64,000 nucleotides of DNA from Seonamhaeicola aphaedonensis (GTDB lineage: Bacteria > Bacteroidota > Bacteroidia > Flavobacteriales > Flavobacteriaceae). Shown here in pieces: positions 25,851 through 35,468 of this stretch. Position 1 is the first letter of the stretch. The number at the start of each line of letters is the position of its first letter. Location of the stretch: assembly GCF_003386195.1 (NCBI RefSeq), contig NZ_QRDX01000004.1, forward strand, positions 186,001 through 250,000, in the 5' to 3' direction. Position numbers and translations under genes: made by a program. Below the pieces are notes generated by a model that was not told where the DNA came from, ran no database searches, and saw nothing but the letters and a program-made list of their open reading frames with translations.

Positions 25851-26880
25851 TTAACTGGGATAACAAAAAATTACTATAACTTTTAGAAACATTAAACGGC
25901 AGATTAGGTGTATATACTTCTAAATAATTATACGTTTTTCTATGACACAATGCTTTTTTTAAAGCTTTACTTGCAGATGTTATACTAGAAGGATCATATA
26001 AATAATGACATTCATTGTTTAAATTCTCTGTAATATTTCCTGTTTTTGGACCTACTACGGTTTTATTATATGAAAAAGCCAAGAACACATTACCCGAATT
26101 TAAATGATTAAACCTTGGAATAAACACTACATCAGCAGCAGTAAAAAACAAAGCTACATCTTCTTTCTTAACAAAATCATAAAAGAATTTATACTTAGAA
26201 AACAAACTGTAATAGAATCTAACTATTTTTTTTAATAAAACTTTAAGTCGCCATGAGGGCACCCAATCTAAAAAATAAGGCATTCTTGAAACTAAAAGTA
26301 GTTTATTTTTAACGTTTAATTTACCAAAAGCTCCCAAGATAAGCTTTCGTTCTTGCTTCGTTCTTATTTTACCAAAAACTAAAACAACTTTAGCATTTTC
26401 ATTTACCCCTAAATAATTTTTAGCCTTATTAATCTTTACTTCCTTTTTATATTTTAAATATAGTGGATGTGGTATTATTGTATGACTTTTATTTTTGATA
26501 AAATCAAAAGTATTAATTAATTGATTTTTTCCATAAGTTCCCAAATGTATAAATCCATCAGCATATTTTAATACTAAATAATAAAGCTTTTCTGCATTAG
26601 TCAATTGGGTATTATGTGGTAAAGTATTATGACAAGTATATACAATCTTAGATTTAGCTTTCCATAGTTTCAAACACCTTTCAAGCTCTTCTAAATCTGC
26701 ATCTGTTGGGTTTTGCCACCTAAATATGGCTTCTGGCCAATGAATATTTACTATTTGATAGTCAGCTTTGTAATCATACAAATCTCCATAAATAAAGCTT
26801 CCTTCAAAATAATATTCAATTTCATCAATAAAACTATTGTTGTTCCTTTGAAAGGGTAAAAACACCTTCATATCTTTCAA
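25837..26880 (-). CDS. Divergent GT-B glycosyltransferase
   Basis: This is a 347-residue protein. The N-terminal half has VNIHWPEAIFRWQNPTDADL and SKIVYTCHNTLPHNT, features seen in some GT-B enzymes that build exopolysaccharides. The C-terminal half has KVVLVFGKIRTKQERKLIL and DVVFIPRFNHLNSGNVFLAF, the nucleotide-sugar side. The classical E-x7-E motif is missing. It overlaps the upstream GT2 gene by 47 bp (ATG at 26880) or 38 bp (ATG at 26871). The fold is a confident inference; the sugar is unknown. Confidence 0.7.
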   Translation of the reverse strand: MKDMKVFLPFQRNNNSFIDEIEYYFEGSFIYGDLYDYKADYQIVNIHWPEAIFRWQNPTDADLEELERCLKLWKAKSKIVYTCHNTLPHNTQLTNAEKLYYLVLKYADGFIHLGTYGKNQLINTFDFIKNKSHTIIPHPLYLKYKKEVKINKAKNYLGVNENAKVVLVFGKIRTKQERKLILGAFGKLNVKNKLLLVSRMPYFLDWVPSWRLKVLLKKIVRFYYSLFSKYKFFYDFVKKEDVALFFTAADVVFIPRFNHLNSGNVFLAFSYNKTVVGPKTGNITENLNNECHYLYDPSSITSASKALKKALCHRKTYNYLEVYTPNLPFNVSKSYSNFLLSQLNDSK

Positions 26881-27766
26881 TTTTGGAAAATATTCCGCTA
26901 ATAAAACCTTTAAACTTTTTAATCAAAAAAGGAGACCTTTGCTTTTTACTTAAAATTACGTTCTTAGATTCCTTAATTAAACCCATTAACACTATTTTAG
27001 TAGTTCTCCAAAAATATTTATTAAACCGCTTTGCTATTAAGAGCCTGTTTCTTGTCATGTAAAAGTGGTATAATCCATTTTTATTACTTGTAGAATGGTA
27101 AGCTATTACATTTGTATTAACCTTTATTTTATAACCTAGCTGTTTGGCTCTTAAACACCATTCAGTTTCTTCATAATATAGAAAAAAAGTATCCAAAAAC
27201 ATTCCTATATTTTTCAAAGAAGAAATACGTACCATCAAACAACTCCCATTTATATAATCTATAGTTTTTTTTAACAGGCTTTTATCTTTAACATTCTTTT
27301 TGTAATTTAAGTGTGATGACCTAAACCCCAGAGAGGCATTAACAAGTCCTCCATCTGAGTAAATCAACTCAGGTTGATTCCTAAAACAAATTCTAGGCCC
27401 TACAGCCACAAGTTCAGAATCCTTTTCCAGTTCCTTTAATAGTTCTAAAATTGTTTTCTCCTCTAATCTAATATCTGGATTTAAAATAAGTGCGTAATCA
27501 TATGACTCATTAACTGCTTTTTTTAACCCAATATTATTTCCTGAACCATAGCCCTTGTTCTTTTTATTTATTATTAAATTTTTTGAGGGGATTTCTTTCT
27601 TTAACAACTCCTGATCTATCTTATTTGAGTTATTATCAACTATTAATATCGACTTTCTGAATGCTAGAAAATCATTAATTAACCTGTATAAATTAATAGT
27701 GTCCCTATAACTATTAAAGTTCAGAATTATTACTAATAATTTTAATTTATCTCCACCTTCTGCCAA
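26834..27766 (-). CDS. Glycosyltransferase family 2 (rhamnosyltransferase-like)
   Basis: This 310-residue GT-A enzyme resembles WbbL/RfbF-type rhamnosyltransferases. The pattern VIILNFNSYRDTINLY, ILIVDNNSNK, KNKGYGSGNNIGLK, ALILNPDI and FFLYYEETEWCLRAKQLGY is characteristic of them. The start appears to be TTG at 27766, 5 bp after the stop of the WbsX gene, since no ATG precedes the first beta-strand. Rhamnose as donor is only a family-level guess. Confidence 0.85.
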   Translation of the reverse strand: MAEGGDKLKLLVIILNFNSYRDTINLYRLINDFLAFRKSILIVDNNSNKIDQELLKKEIPSKNLIINKKNKGYGSGNNIGLKKAVNESYDYALILNPDIRLEEKTILELLKELEKDSELVAVGPRICFRNQPELIYSDGGLVNASLGFRSSHLNYKKNVKDKSLLKKTIDYINGSCLMVRISSLKNIGMFLDTFFLYYEETEWCLRAKQLGYKIKVNTNVIAYHSTSNKNGLYHFYMTRNRLLIAKRFNKYFWRTTKIVLMGLIKESKNVILSKKQRSPFLIKKFKGFISGIFSKIERYEGVFTLSKEQQ

Positions 27767-27771
27767 TCTAT

Positions 27772-28866
27772 CTAAGTTTTTAATTTTACTTTAGCTTTAG
27801 TCAAAGCTTTTTTTGTGGCTTTAAGGTAGGCTTTTCCAAATTTTTTACAAGGTTCTAAATGATTACCCTCCCCCCACTCATTCATGGCATTAATAAAAAG
27901 AAAATCTTCTTCTTTAGAAAATGGATGAAAATTTTCAATTAATGTTTTAAGCCAATTATAATATCTTTTAGGAGAACTATTTAATACCACAACTCCACTT
28001 TCTTGTTTTCTTGCAACATTATCAAATGATGGTGCTACACACCTGTAAAGTTTATAGTCTGGCATTTTTCTTTGCGTACTAAACTCTACAGCCAATTTAT
28101 AATTTCGTTTATGCAAACCATCTCTTTTTTTTATCTTAAGTCTAAATAAAATCTTGTCTATGAATGTATTCTTTAGTTTATGTTTTATTAACTCATGTGG
28201 AGCAAATTCCACACTTGCATCAAAATTTATACTGGCTGGGTCTTTAACATTTCTAAAACTTTCTGTAGCACATAAATATAACCCTTTATAACCAAACTCT
28301 TTCATTGCTATATGACGCCAAGTACTTGCCGTCTCTTTTATATTAGGCAGTAACTCATCTCTGTAAACCATAAAAACAGGACAATCATTTATTCTAATGT
28401 ACCTTTCATCAGAAAAAACAAATTCGCATAGCCATCTCATATGCGCTTTATCATCCTCTTTAGAATATTCTTGCTTGATAAGAATTTCATCATCCTTACC
28501 ATCCCAACGTCTGGTCCAATTTTCGTTAGCCCAACAATACATAAAAGGCATGTTAGGTTTACCTAATTTAATCATTTCATCTAAAGGATAATTAAGTAGG
28601 CGTTTACCATTAAACCAATAGTGGTAATAACAAAATCCATATATACCATATTCTTTTGCCAAATTTGCCTGTGCTTCTCTGGCCTGAGAGTCTCTTAAAT
28701 CATAATATCCTAATTCTGTTGGTACATGGGGCTGGTAATGCCCTTTAAATAGGGGTTTAGCCTTTTTTACATTGGTCCAATCTGTAAACCCTAAACCCCA
28801 CCATTTATCGTTTTCAGGTATAGGATGGAACTGAGGTAATACAAAAGCAATTAATCTAACCTTCAT
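27772..28866 (-). CDS. WbsX-like protein (GH99-like domain)
   Basis: This 364-residue protein matches the WbsX/GH99-like family of O-antigen and capsule loci: VRLIAFVLPQFHPIPENDKW, WGLGFTDWTNV, GFCYYHYWFNGKRLL, YCWANENWTRRWDG and FINAMNEWGEGNHLEPC. The family is related in fold to endo-alpha-mannosidases, and its role in glycan building is unsettled. I chose ATG at 28866 over a TTG three codons earlier. It lies 51 bp from the methyltransferase gene. Confidence 0.9.
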   Translation of the reverse strand: MKVRLIAFVLPQFHPIPENDKWWGLGFTDWTNVKKAKPLFKGHYQPHVPTELGYYDLRDSQAREAQANLAKEYGIYGFCYYHYWFNGKRLLNYPLDEMIKLGKPNMPFMYCWANENWTRRWDGKDDEILIKQEYSKEDDKAHMRWLCEFVFSDERYIRINDCPVFMVYRDELLPNIKETASTWRHIAMKEFGYKGLYLCATESFRNVKDPASINFDASVEFAPHELIKHKLKNTFIDKILFRLKIKKRDGLHKRNYKLAVEFSTQRKMPDYKLYRCVAPSFDNVARKQESGVVVLNSSPKRYYNWLKTLIENFHPFSKEEDFLFINAMNEWGEGNHLEPCKKFGKAYLKATKKALTKAKVKLKT

Positions 28867-28917
28867 TTTCAACAAACTATTTTTTAATTACATTTTTTAG
28901 TCAAATCGATATTATAA

Positions 28918-29709
28918 TCACTCATTATTCTTCTTTTTGGCAACTACAATCTCTATATACTCAGCCCTTACTCCAAAATCTAAATTATTGATATACTCTA
29001 TTTTAGTATCAGCATCAACATATTCTTTAATAAACTCAACTATGTCATATCCCCAATGCATAGTTACTGGAGAGCCTTTTTTATTTATGGGATTTCCGTG
29101 CCATTCAGGTTCATACAAAAAAACAGGACTATCATCTTCGCCTTTTTTAGCCCATCGCTGGGTTGGATTGAACTTGTTAACTAAAGGAACACTAAAGATA
29201 TGAGCGCCTCCTGATTTTAAAGTTCTGTGTATTTCTCTAAATGCCATTTCTGGATTATAAATATGCTCCATGACATCAGAAGTTATAACTAAATCAAAGC
29301 TAGAATCATCAAAAGTTTGACATTCTAAATTTTCATTTTGAACATTTTTGACTAATGCCCCTAACTGTTCATTTGGATAAAATTGTGTCTCTTTATAATA
29401 TTTTGCCAACCTCCTAAGTTTTTGACTATGGCCTCTATTGTTTGGTGATGATTCATGAATTTTTAACTGCTTCCAATTTGGGTAATACTTTTCTATTGTT
29501 AACATTAAAGCTCTCTCTCTTGGAATAGAACCACAATTGTTACACTTAAAGAAATCTCTAAGCCAACTATTATGAGAAACAAATTCAACTTGTTTATCAC
29601 AACAAGGACAAAACCCCTTACATTTAAAATAAAAATCTCCTATAATGGCTTCTAGCATAGGAAAGATTAACTTTTTCAAGTAGTATTTGGATTTACCAAT
29701 TAATTTCAT
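28918..29709 (-). CDS. SAM-dependent methyltransferase with N-terminal zinc-ribbon-like cysteines
   Basis: This is a 263-residue protein. A CPCC pair (residues 34-37) and a CNNC pair (56-59) suggest a zinc ribbon at the N-terminus. The methyltransferase part follows, with IHESSP, FDLVITSDVMEHIYNPEMAF and IHRTLKSGGAHIFSVPL, typical of the Methyltransf_11 group. The substrate is probably a sugar or a lipid-linked glycan. ATG at 29709 is preferred to a TTG two codons upstream. Confidence 0.85.
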   Translation of the reverse strand: MKLIGKSKYYLKKLIFPMLEAIIGDFYFKCKGFCPCCDKQVEFVSHNSWLRDFFKCNNCGSIPRERALMLTIEKYYPNWKQLKIHESSPNNRGHSQKLRRLAKYYKETQFYPNEQLGALVKNVQNENLECQTFDDSSFDLVITSDVMEHIYNPEMAFREIHRTLKSGGAHIFSVPLVNKFNPTQRWAKKGEDDSPVFLYEPEWHGNPINKKGSPVTMHWGYDIVEFIKEYVDADTKIEYINNLDFGVRAEYIEIVVAKKKNNE

Positions 29710-29723
29710 TTTCAATAATTTTG

Positions 29724-31103
29724 TTAACTCCTATTAATACTAATTCTTTCTTTTTTTAATATAGTCTCCAAAGCATTAATATAATTCATGTTTTCTTCTC
29801 CATAATGCGATGCTATTATAGAGCTAATTTCATTCAATTCAATGTTTGAATATTCCAATCCATTTTTAAACTTCATTTCGAAATCTGCTTTGCTTTCAAA
29901 AATATCGTCAGGCATCCCTCCAACATCAATAAAATTATCATCTTTAAATCTAAAGCACTTTCTCTTATTAATTAATGAACGTAAATATAGACTTGTTGTA
30001 TGACAGAGTATAAATCGCTTTTCCATAATAAAATCATCAAGATTTTTAAGATTTTGAAAGCACTGATTTTCATTTATATAATTGATTATATCTATATATT
30101 CAAAAATCTTATTAGATGGATGAAATAAAACTTGAAATTCATAACTGTTTTCTTGTGAAAATTTATGGGCAATTTCTAACATTTCAATATTAGATTTTCT
30201 CCAATACTCTGCACTTAGAATAACCCCAAAAACGTTTTTCTTTGGCATATAAAAACCCTTTTTTTCTTGTATGTCAATACCCTTGGGTAAATTCGTTCCT
30301 GAGTATACAATCTTTGTAAAATCAAACCCCACTCCATTCCATTGCTCATTAATTGACTTACCCCATGCCATAAAATAATCAGATATTAAATTTCTATAAT
30401 TTAAGACAGGTTGTGAATAGCTGCTATCGTTCATTCCTATGTATAAAGCATGTTGTTGAGTAACAGTCACTGCTTTTAGGTTTATTGCAGCTTGAGTAAA
30501 TAAGTTCGCATACTCTTTGGCATCACAAAAAGTTATTAGTATTTTTATTTTAGCTTCTTTAAGCACCTTAAACAAGTACAAATAGTAATCGTAGTACAAA
30601 AGAGAGTTTCTATAAAACTTCAAATTATGATATGCACCATGAGAATCATAATTACTGCTACTACTAAAAGTATAAAACATTAGTTTAGTTAGAAGCCCCA
30701 CTTTTTTAAAAGACTGTACAGGCTTAATCTTTTCTTTCAAAACTTTGTCTTTATTTACAAAAATTTCGGTAAAAGGATAATTTTTTAATTGCTTTAAAAC
30801 GTAATTACATTGTTCTTGATAGTCTTTTCTGTTATCTTCTTGATGAAGAAAAAAAATATCCTTGAAAGTTGAATTAAAATCAAATGGGGTCTCTATTTTA
30901 GTAAAAATAACTGCTTTTAGGAGTCTTAAAATAAGAGTGTAAGTTTTATCTTTAGAACGTTTTCTCAACTTACTATCATAATGGCAAACGTAGAAAATCT
31001 CATTAGCCATTAATCTTCCAATATTTAATCCTGAGTGCTCTACTTTAAGCCATTTTCTCCAAATAGAATTGACCTTTTTTTTGTAAGCCAAACCAACTGT
31101 CAT
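29724..31103 (-). CDS. Protein of unknown function, possible GT-B transferase
   Basis: I do not recognise this 459-residue protein. It has no signal peptide and no clear membrane helix. The region around VTVTQQHALYIGMNDSS and DYFMAWGKSINEQW, followed by VFGVILSAEYWRKSNIEML and FILCHTTSLYLRSLI, resembles the donor half of some capsule GT-B enzymes in which a histidine and a hydroxyl-rich loop hold the nucleotide sugar. The gene starts 9 bp after the CMP-sugar synthetase-like gene, so it may use the sugar that enzyme activates. The region is strikingly AT-rich. Confidence 0.5.
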   Translation of the reverse strand: MTVGLAYKKKVNSIWRKWLKVEHSGLNIGRLMANEIFYVCHYDSKLRKRSKDKTYTLILRLLKAVIFTKIETPFDFNSTFKDIFFLHQEDNRKDYQEQCNYVLKQLKNYPFTEIFVNKDKVLKEKIKPVQSFKKVGLLTKLMFYTFSSSSNYDSHGAYHNLKFYRNSLLYYDYYLYLFKVLKEAKIKILITFCDAKEYANLFTQAAINLKAVTVTQQHALYIGMNDSSYSQPVLNYRNLISDYFMAWGKSINEQWNGVGFDFTKIVYSGTNLPKGIDIQEKKGFYMPKKNVFGVILSAEYWRKSNIEMLEIAHKFSQENSYEFQVLFHPSNKIFEYIDIINYINENQCFQNLKNLDDFIMEKRFILCHTTSLYLRSLINKRKCFRFKDDNFIDVGGMPDDIFESKADFEMKFKNGLEYSNIELNEISSIIASHYGEENMNYINALETILKKERISINRS

Positions 31104-31112
31104 AAATTATAA

Positions 31113-31817
31113 TTAGATATTTTCTAGATAATAGGAATACAAACTCAAAGCCATATTATAATCTTCGATTTCATCGATGTCTACTCCAGAAACTTTATCA
31201 ACTAAAAATTTATAAGGATTATGACCTAAAAAATACTCTTTTTTTAAAATACTCTTTTTATCATACATGTACAATCCATTAGTTATTCTGTATATATTAG
31301 GTAAATCTTGACTTACTGTATGGTGTTTGTCTGCTCTGTAATTTATTGGTTGGTTTTCTCCCCATAAATATTCCTTTAGTAAATTAAATGAAGCTAAGGA
31401 ATCATAGGTAGAATTTTTATCATTAACTATCTCAAGATATTTTTTAAAAGCATTTAAATATTCCTTTGGTCTCATTAAAGGTACAACTACAGTTACCCAA
31501 GCAATAATTGGATATTCAACAGATTTAACAACTCCACAAATGACTTCATTAAAACTAGCTTTATGATCTTCACATAAATATTTCTCCCTAACACTATATT
31601 TAACATTGTTGTTTTTTGCTATATCAATTAACTTTTGTGAATCGGTACTAACAATAATTTGATGGCTTGAAATCACCTGCTTTAATTGATTTATTTTCCA
31701 TTCTAATAATGTTTCATCCGTACCAAAAGGTAATAATACTTTATTCTTAATTCTAGAACTACCTTCTCTTACAGGTATCACCACCCCTATGTCATTTAAT
31801 TTTAATTCCTTTCCCAT
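31113..31817 (-). CDS. CMP-sugar (acylneuraminate) cytidylyltransferase-like protein
   Basis: This 234-residue protein has the nucleotide-binding opening IGVVIPVREGSSRIKNKVLL of CMP-sialic acid and CMP-Kdo synthetases, then IIVSTDSQKLIDIAKNN. It probably activates a nonulosonic acid or a related acidic sugar with CTP. No NeuB or NeuC homologue lies in the window, so the sugar must come from elsewhere or the substrate differs. It overlaps the upstream GT2 gene by 16 bp. Confidence 0.8.
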   Translation of the reverse strand: MGKELKLNDIGVVIPVREGSSRIKNKVLLPFGTDETLLEWKINQLKQVISSHQIIVSTDSQKLIDIAKNNNVKYSVREKYLCEDHKASFNEVICGVVKSVEYPIIAWVTVVVPLMRPKEYLNAFKKYLEIVNDKNSTYDSLASFNLLKEYLWGENQPINYRADKHHTVSQDLPNIYRITNGLYMYDKKSILKKEYFLGHNPYKFLVDKVSGVDIDEIEDYNMALSLYSYYLENI

Positions 31818-32722
31818 TTAATTTTTTTAAATCTATTCATTACATACCTAACATAATAGAAATCAAAATACAACAAAAAATAGCATAGACCATAACATAC
31901 CATACTAAATTTATTGCGGTTTCCCAACTCAATTTTTCGGTGTACTTTAAGTGCTTTAGAATACAATTTCCTGCTAACCATTTCAGGAAACTCCTTTTTA
32001 AAATCTTTGAGTAATTGTCTAGAGGCTTTAAACTGCCCCCATTTATTGGTAGTAACCGATTGCCTTTTTGTAGACCGGTTCATGTGTACCAACACTTTAG
32101 GGATACCATATACCTGAGATACCAAAGCAAAACGCAATACATAATCCCAGTCTACATTAAAATTACCATAGGTGTTATTAAACTGCAGTTGGTTTTCTTT
32201 ATGTACCGTTTTACGTATCATCATACAGGTATTGACCACCTTTAGTTGGTTTTCATATAAATACTTAAACAGCACCTCTCCCTGTGGAAATGGATTGCCA
32301 TTACATAAAATACCAGGAAAGCGAACATCCTTGCTATCTCCTTTAAAGACCGCTATGCCAGATACCAAACCCACCTCTGGGTGTTGTTGCATGACGGTTA
32401 CTTGCCACTGTAGTCGCTCGGGCACATAGACATCATCTTGTTCTGCCATGGCTAAAAACTCAGACTGTGGTGCACTGGCTTGTATTAATGCATTTAGGTT
32501 ATTGGCTAGTCCTAAATTTTGGGGGTGTTGTATGATTTTAATTCTGGCATCTTTAAAGCTTTCTGCAATGGCTTGAGAGCCATCATAGGTTCCATCAATG
32601 CCTACCAAGATTTCAAAATGTGGGTAGGTTTGCGCCAATAAACTCTCTAAAGTAGCCTTTATGGTGTTTTCGCCGTTATATACCGGTAATAAAATGGTCA
32701 CTAAGGGGTTACTTTTGAGCAT
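31802..32722 (-). CDS. Glycosyltransferase family 2
   Basis: This 306-residue GT-A enzyme has VTILLPVYNGENTIKATLES, FEILVGIDGTYDGS, NLGLANNLNALIQ and FLAMAEQDDVYVPERL. The EQDD motif takes the place of the usual DxD. It overlaps the neighbouring GT2 gene (32709-33593) by 14 bp and the cytidylyltransferase-like gene by 16 bp. The codon composition looks less AT-rich than in the genes just downstream. Confidence 0.9.
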   Translation of the reverse strand: MLKSNPLVTILLPVYNGENTIKATLESLLAQTYPHFEILVGIDGTYDGSQAIAESFKDARIKIIQHPQNLGLANNLNALIQASAPQSEFLAMAEQDDVYVPERLQWQVTVMQQHPEVGLVSGIAVFKGDSKDVRFPGILCNGNPFPQGEVLFKYLYENQLKVVNTCMMIRKTVHKENQLQFNNTYGNFNVDWDYVLRFALVSQVYGIPKVLVHMNRSTKRQSVTTNKWGQFKASRQLLKDFKKEFPEMVSRKLYSKALKVHRKIELGNRNKFSMVCYGLCYFLLYFDFYYVRYVMNRFKKIKWERN

Positions 32723-33593
32723 GCCATTTTTGTTTTAAAGATACCAATCCTTTAAACACCGGGTGGTATAATTTTAATAGTTTTAATTGGTTTTTGGGGT
32801 GTAAATACCAAAACAAATGCTTGTAATATTGCTTATACAGTAAGGCTTTATCTGGAATAGGGCGTTGTTTATTTATGGCACTGGCTTGCGCATCATGTAA
32901 ACGGAACTTAACTAAAGCTTCATTGACAAACCCCATATCATAGTACTTCATGACCCGATACCAAAACTCACAATCTAGCGTTTGTTTTAAAGCTTTATTA
33001 AAATAGCCTACTTTATCAAAACATGCCCTTTTTAATAACACGGCTGTGGGTTCGCCTATTTTATTCTTGGGGCTATTTAAAAACTGGCGGTCTTTTAAAT
33101 AGGACTTCCCATGTAGCACCCCTTGTTCTACTTTAATATCCTGCCAATAGGTGTGTAAATTACCGTAATAAGCCACAAACTCCTGAATTTTTGAGGTTAA
33201 ATGATTGTATAGAAACGAACGCTTACAATATACCAATCCCACTTTAGGGTTTTTTAGTGCTAAGTCCATCATGATTTCGATACAATGGGGTTCTAATACA
33301 TCATCCTGAAATAAAAATTTGATATAATTCCCTTGAGCCTGTTTTACACAATGGTTCCAATTGGCACCAATACCTGCTGGTGTATGCTGGTAGACTTTAA
33401 TGGGAATGGCGGTTTTCTCTTTAAAGGTCGCTACTATTTGTAACGTGTTATCTGTAGATGCATCATCAGACACGACAATCTCTAAATTGGTATAGGTTTG
33501 AGCAATAGCTGACTCGAGAGCTTTGGCTATATAGGTTTCCCCGTTATAGGTGGGTATGCATATGGAGACTAAGGGGGTTGACTTATCATTCAT
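32709..33593 (-). CDS. Glycosyltransferase family 2
   Basis: This 294-residue GT-A enzyme shows VSICIPTYNGETYIAKALES, LEIVVSDDASTDNTLQIV, GIGANWNHCVKQAQG and IKFLFQDDVLEP. I chose ATG at 33593 (MNDKSTPLVSIC), which overlaps the stop of the upstream gene in an ATGAATGA arrangement; a GTG 13 codons upstream is less likely. It forms a coupled run with the two flanking genes. Confidence 0.9.
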   Translation of the reverse strand: MNDKSTPLVSICIPTYNGETYIAKALESAIAQTYTNLEIVVSDDASTDNTLQIVATFKEKTAIPIKVYQHTPAGIGANWNHCVKQAQGNYIKFLFQDDVLEPHCIEIMMDLALKNPKVGLVYCKRSFLYNHLTSKIQEFVAYYGNLHTYWQDIKVEQGVLHGKSYLKDRQFLNSPKNKIGEPTAVLLKRACFDKVGYFNKALKQTLDCEFWYRVMKYYDMGFVNEALVKFRLHDAQASAINKQRPIPDKALLYKQYYKHLFWYLHPKNQLKLLKLYHPVFKGLVSLKQKWHAQK

Positions 33594-34422
33594 CCTTATA
33601 AAGTGGTTTATGAATGTTATTAACCAACTCACCTTTTGTATTGATGTTCCACGAAGCCGATTGATTGGCTGTCTTTATATAGTATTCCTGTTCTTCGGTT
33701 AAATTATCAATATCGATATACCACCCCCCATGAATGGCCTGTAAAGGATAATCGGTTCGCCATGCCTTTGTAAAATCTTTAAGTTTATATTTATACCCCG
33801 GCCTATATAAAGCAAAAGTGGTATCAATCTCTGCTTTAAAAGCTACATCGTGAATTTTAGTGGTCCAATATTTAGACTCCCAGTTCATGATTTTAGATCT
33901 GCTGGGGTTAGTTTCTGGAATATCATCCAACTTTAAGGAAAAGCCAACTTTGGTTCTGTCCCAAGCTTTGTTCAACAACTTACGAAAATGTAACATAAAA
34001 TCTTCAGGACACTCTGTTACAGGAACCACATCGGCATCAGTTACTACATAATATCCCTTACAATGCGCCTTAAAAATAGTTTGGTTTTTCCATAGTGCCA
34101 GATGACCATGATTGGTTTTTAAACGATATATTGTAACCTTATCTTTAATAGTTTTGAAATATTGTAAAAGTGGTTTATAAGTAGAATTATTGTCTATAAT
34201 GACAATATTAGCATACCCATTATTTAATAAAAAAGTAATGAGTTTCTCCAAATAATATAATTGATTAAAACTTATGATTATTATGGGAATCGCTTTGTAA
34301 TTTTTAATTTGATGCCTTACTGTTTTATTTAATGCATGATTTTTTTTAAGGTTAAAGGCATACTTTAAAAGCGCAGTGAATTTTTTGACATTAGTTATTG
34401 ATATCTTACTTCTAAAACCCAT
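33586..34422 (-). CDS. GT-A fold glycosyltransferase (GT2-like)
   Basis: This is a 278-residue protein. A nucleotide-sugar GT-A core begins near residue 46 (IPIIIISFNQLYYLEKLITF) with IVIIDNNS and YYVVTDADVVPVTECPEDF, where DAD is the likely metal site. The stretch HGGWYIDIDN late in the protein may hold the acceptor. It is more divergent than the other GT2 proteins here. It is coupled to the next gene by an 8-bp overlap. Confidence 0.75.
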   Translation of the reverse strand: MGFRSKISITNVKKFTALLKYAFNLKKNHALNKTVRHQIKNYKAIPIIIISFNQLYYLEKLITFLLNNGYANIVIIDNNSTYKPLLQYFKTIKDKVTIYRLKTNHGHLALWKNQTIFKAHCKGYYVVTDADVVPVTECPEDFMLHFRKLLNKAWDRTKVGFSLKLDDIPETNPSRSKIMNWESKYWTTKIHDVAFKAEIDTTFALYRPGYKYKLKDFTKAWRTDYPLQAIHGGWYIDIDNLTEEQEYYIKTANQSASWNINTKGELVNNIHKPLYKDE

Positions 34423-34433
34423 AACCTTTATTA

Positions 34434-35384
34434 CTATTCATATAAAGAGACCTTACCCAAATACCCATCTCCTTTATTAAAAAAGTATTTTAATAAACTA
34501 CCAAAGACCAAATTTATATGGTCTCTTAAACTTAACTTATGATATGGCACTAAACATTTACACCAAACATACCATGCCTCTTTAAAATCTTTAAACCTTA
34601 CAAATAACTTAAAAACAAACAGAAAGAAAATATGCAAGGTGTGTGTATTCTCAATTGTTAACTGATCTTTAAGCTCATTATAGAGTTTAAATCTAGCTAA
34701 AAAATAATGCCAATATTTTTTATTAGAGGTATGATTTGAAATATTATTAGGATGACTCCTAATATAGTCTAAAGGCTCATCTACAACTGCATATTCTGGA
34801 TAGTTAAAAAAAATCTTAGCTAAAAAAAACCATTCTTGACCCGCTTGTAAATCTTCATCGTATCTATAATTATTTTCTAACAAGAATGATTTTCTAAACA
34901 ATGAGGCTTGAACCGGAATTACTATGAATTTAGATATGAATGCTTGAAATGGATTTTTAGCAGCAATATTCTTAGACTTTAACCCATTAAGGTTTTCAAT
35001 TGTATTTTCAAAAACATAAGATTTACATATGGAATAATTTAAACTTGATAGTTCCAATGCTTCCAACTGTTTAAGTAATTTGTCAGGATGCATAATATCA
35101 TCACTGTCCAACCAATTAACGTAATCTCCTTGACTTAATTCTAAACCGTAATTTCTACAGGTATTAGCACCTTTTGTTCTAAATTCAGGACGTTTATAAA
35201 ACCTTATACGTTTATCTGTTTCAGTATATTTTTTTACAACAGCCTCACTGTTATCTGTGCTACCATCATCAACAACCAAACATTCCCAATGTTTATATGT
35301 TTGGGATAGAACAGAATCTAAAGACTCTGTAATTAAAGAAGCTCTGTTGTAGTTAGGTATAATAATAGAAATTAGAGGCTGCAT
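34434..35384 (-). CDS. Glycosyltransferase family 2
   Basis: This 316-residue GT-A enzyme shows ISIIIPNYNRASLITESLDS, WECLVVDDGSTDNSEAVV, GANTCRNYGLELSQGDY and VNWLDSDDIMHPDKL. It is a paralogue of the product of 24894-25850, alike in nearly every motif. The start is ATG at 35384. An 84-bp gap separates it from the MBOAT gene upstream. Confidence 0.9.
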   Translation of the reverse strand: MQPLISIIIPNYNRASLITESLDSVLSQTYKHWECLVVDDGSTDNSEAVVKKYTETDKRIRFYKRPEFRTKGANTCRNYGLELSQGDYVNWLDSDDIMHPDKLLKQLEALELSSLNYSICKSYVFENTIENLNGLKSKNIAAKNPFQAFISKFIVIPVQASLFRKSFLLENNYRYDEDLQAGQEWFFLAKIFFNYPEYAVVDEPLDYIRSHPNNISNHTSNKKYWHYFLARFKLYNELKDQLTIENTHTLHIFFLFVFKLFVRFKDFKEAWYVWCKCLVPYHKLSLRDHINLVFGSLLKYFFNKGDGYLGKVSLYE

Positions 35385-35468
35385 GAGTTTAAAATCTAAT
35401 TTTGCTAATATACAAAATGAGATTCTGCAAGTATTTAGAAAGCCTTAAATTTTATATTGAATTGGTTA

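Noticed and set aside
25837-26880. Classification of this protein as an ordinary GT4 enzyme
   Set aside because: The E-x7-E motif is missing; only a general GT-B fold can be supported.
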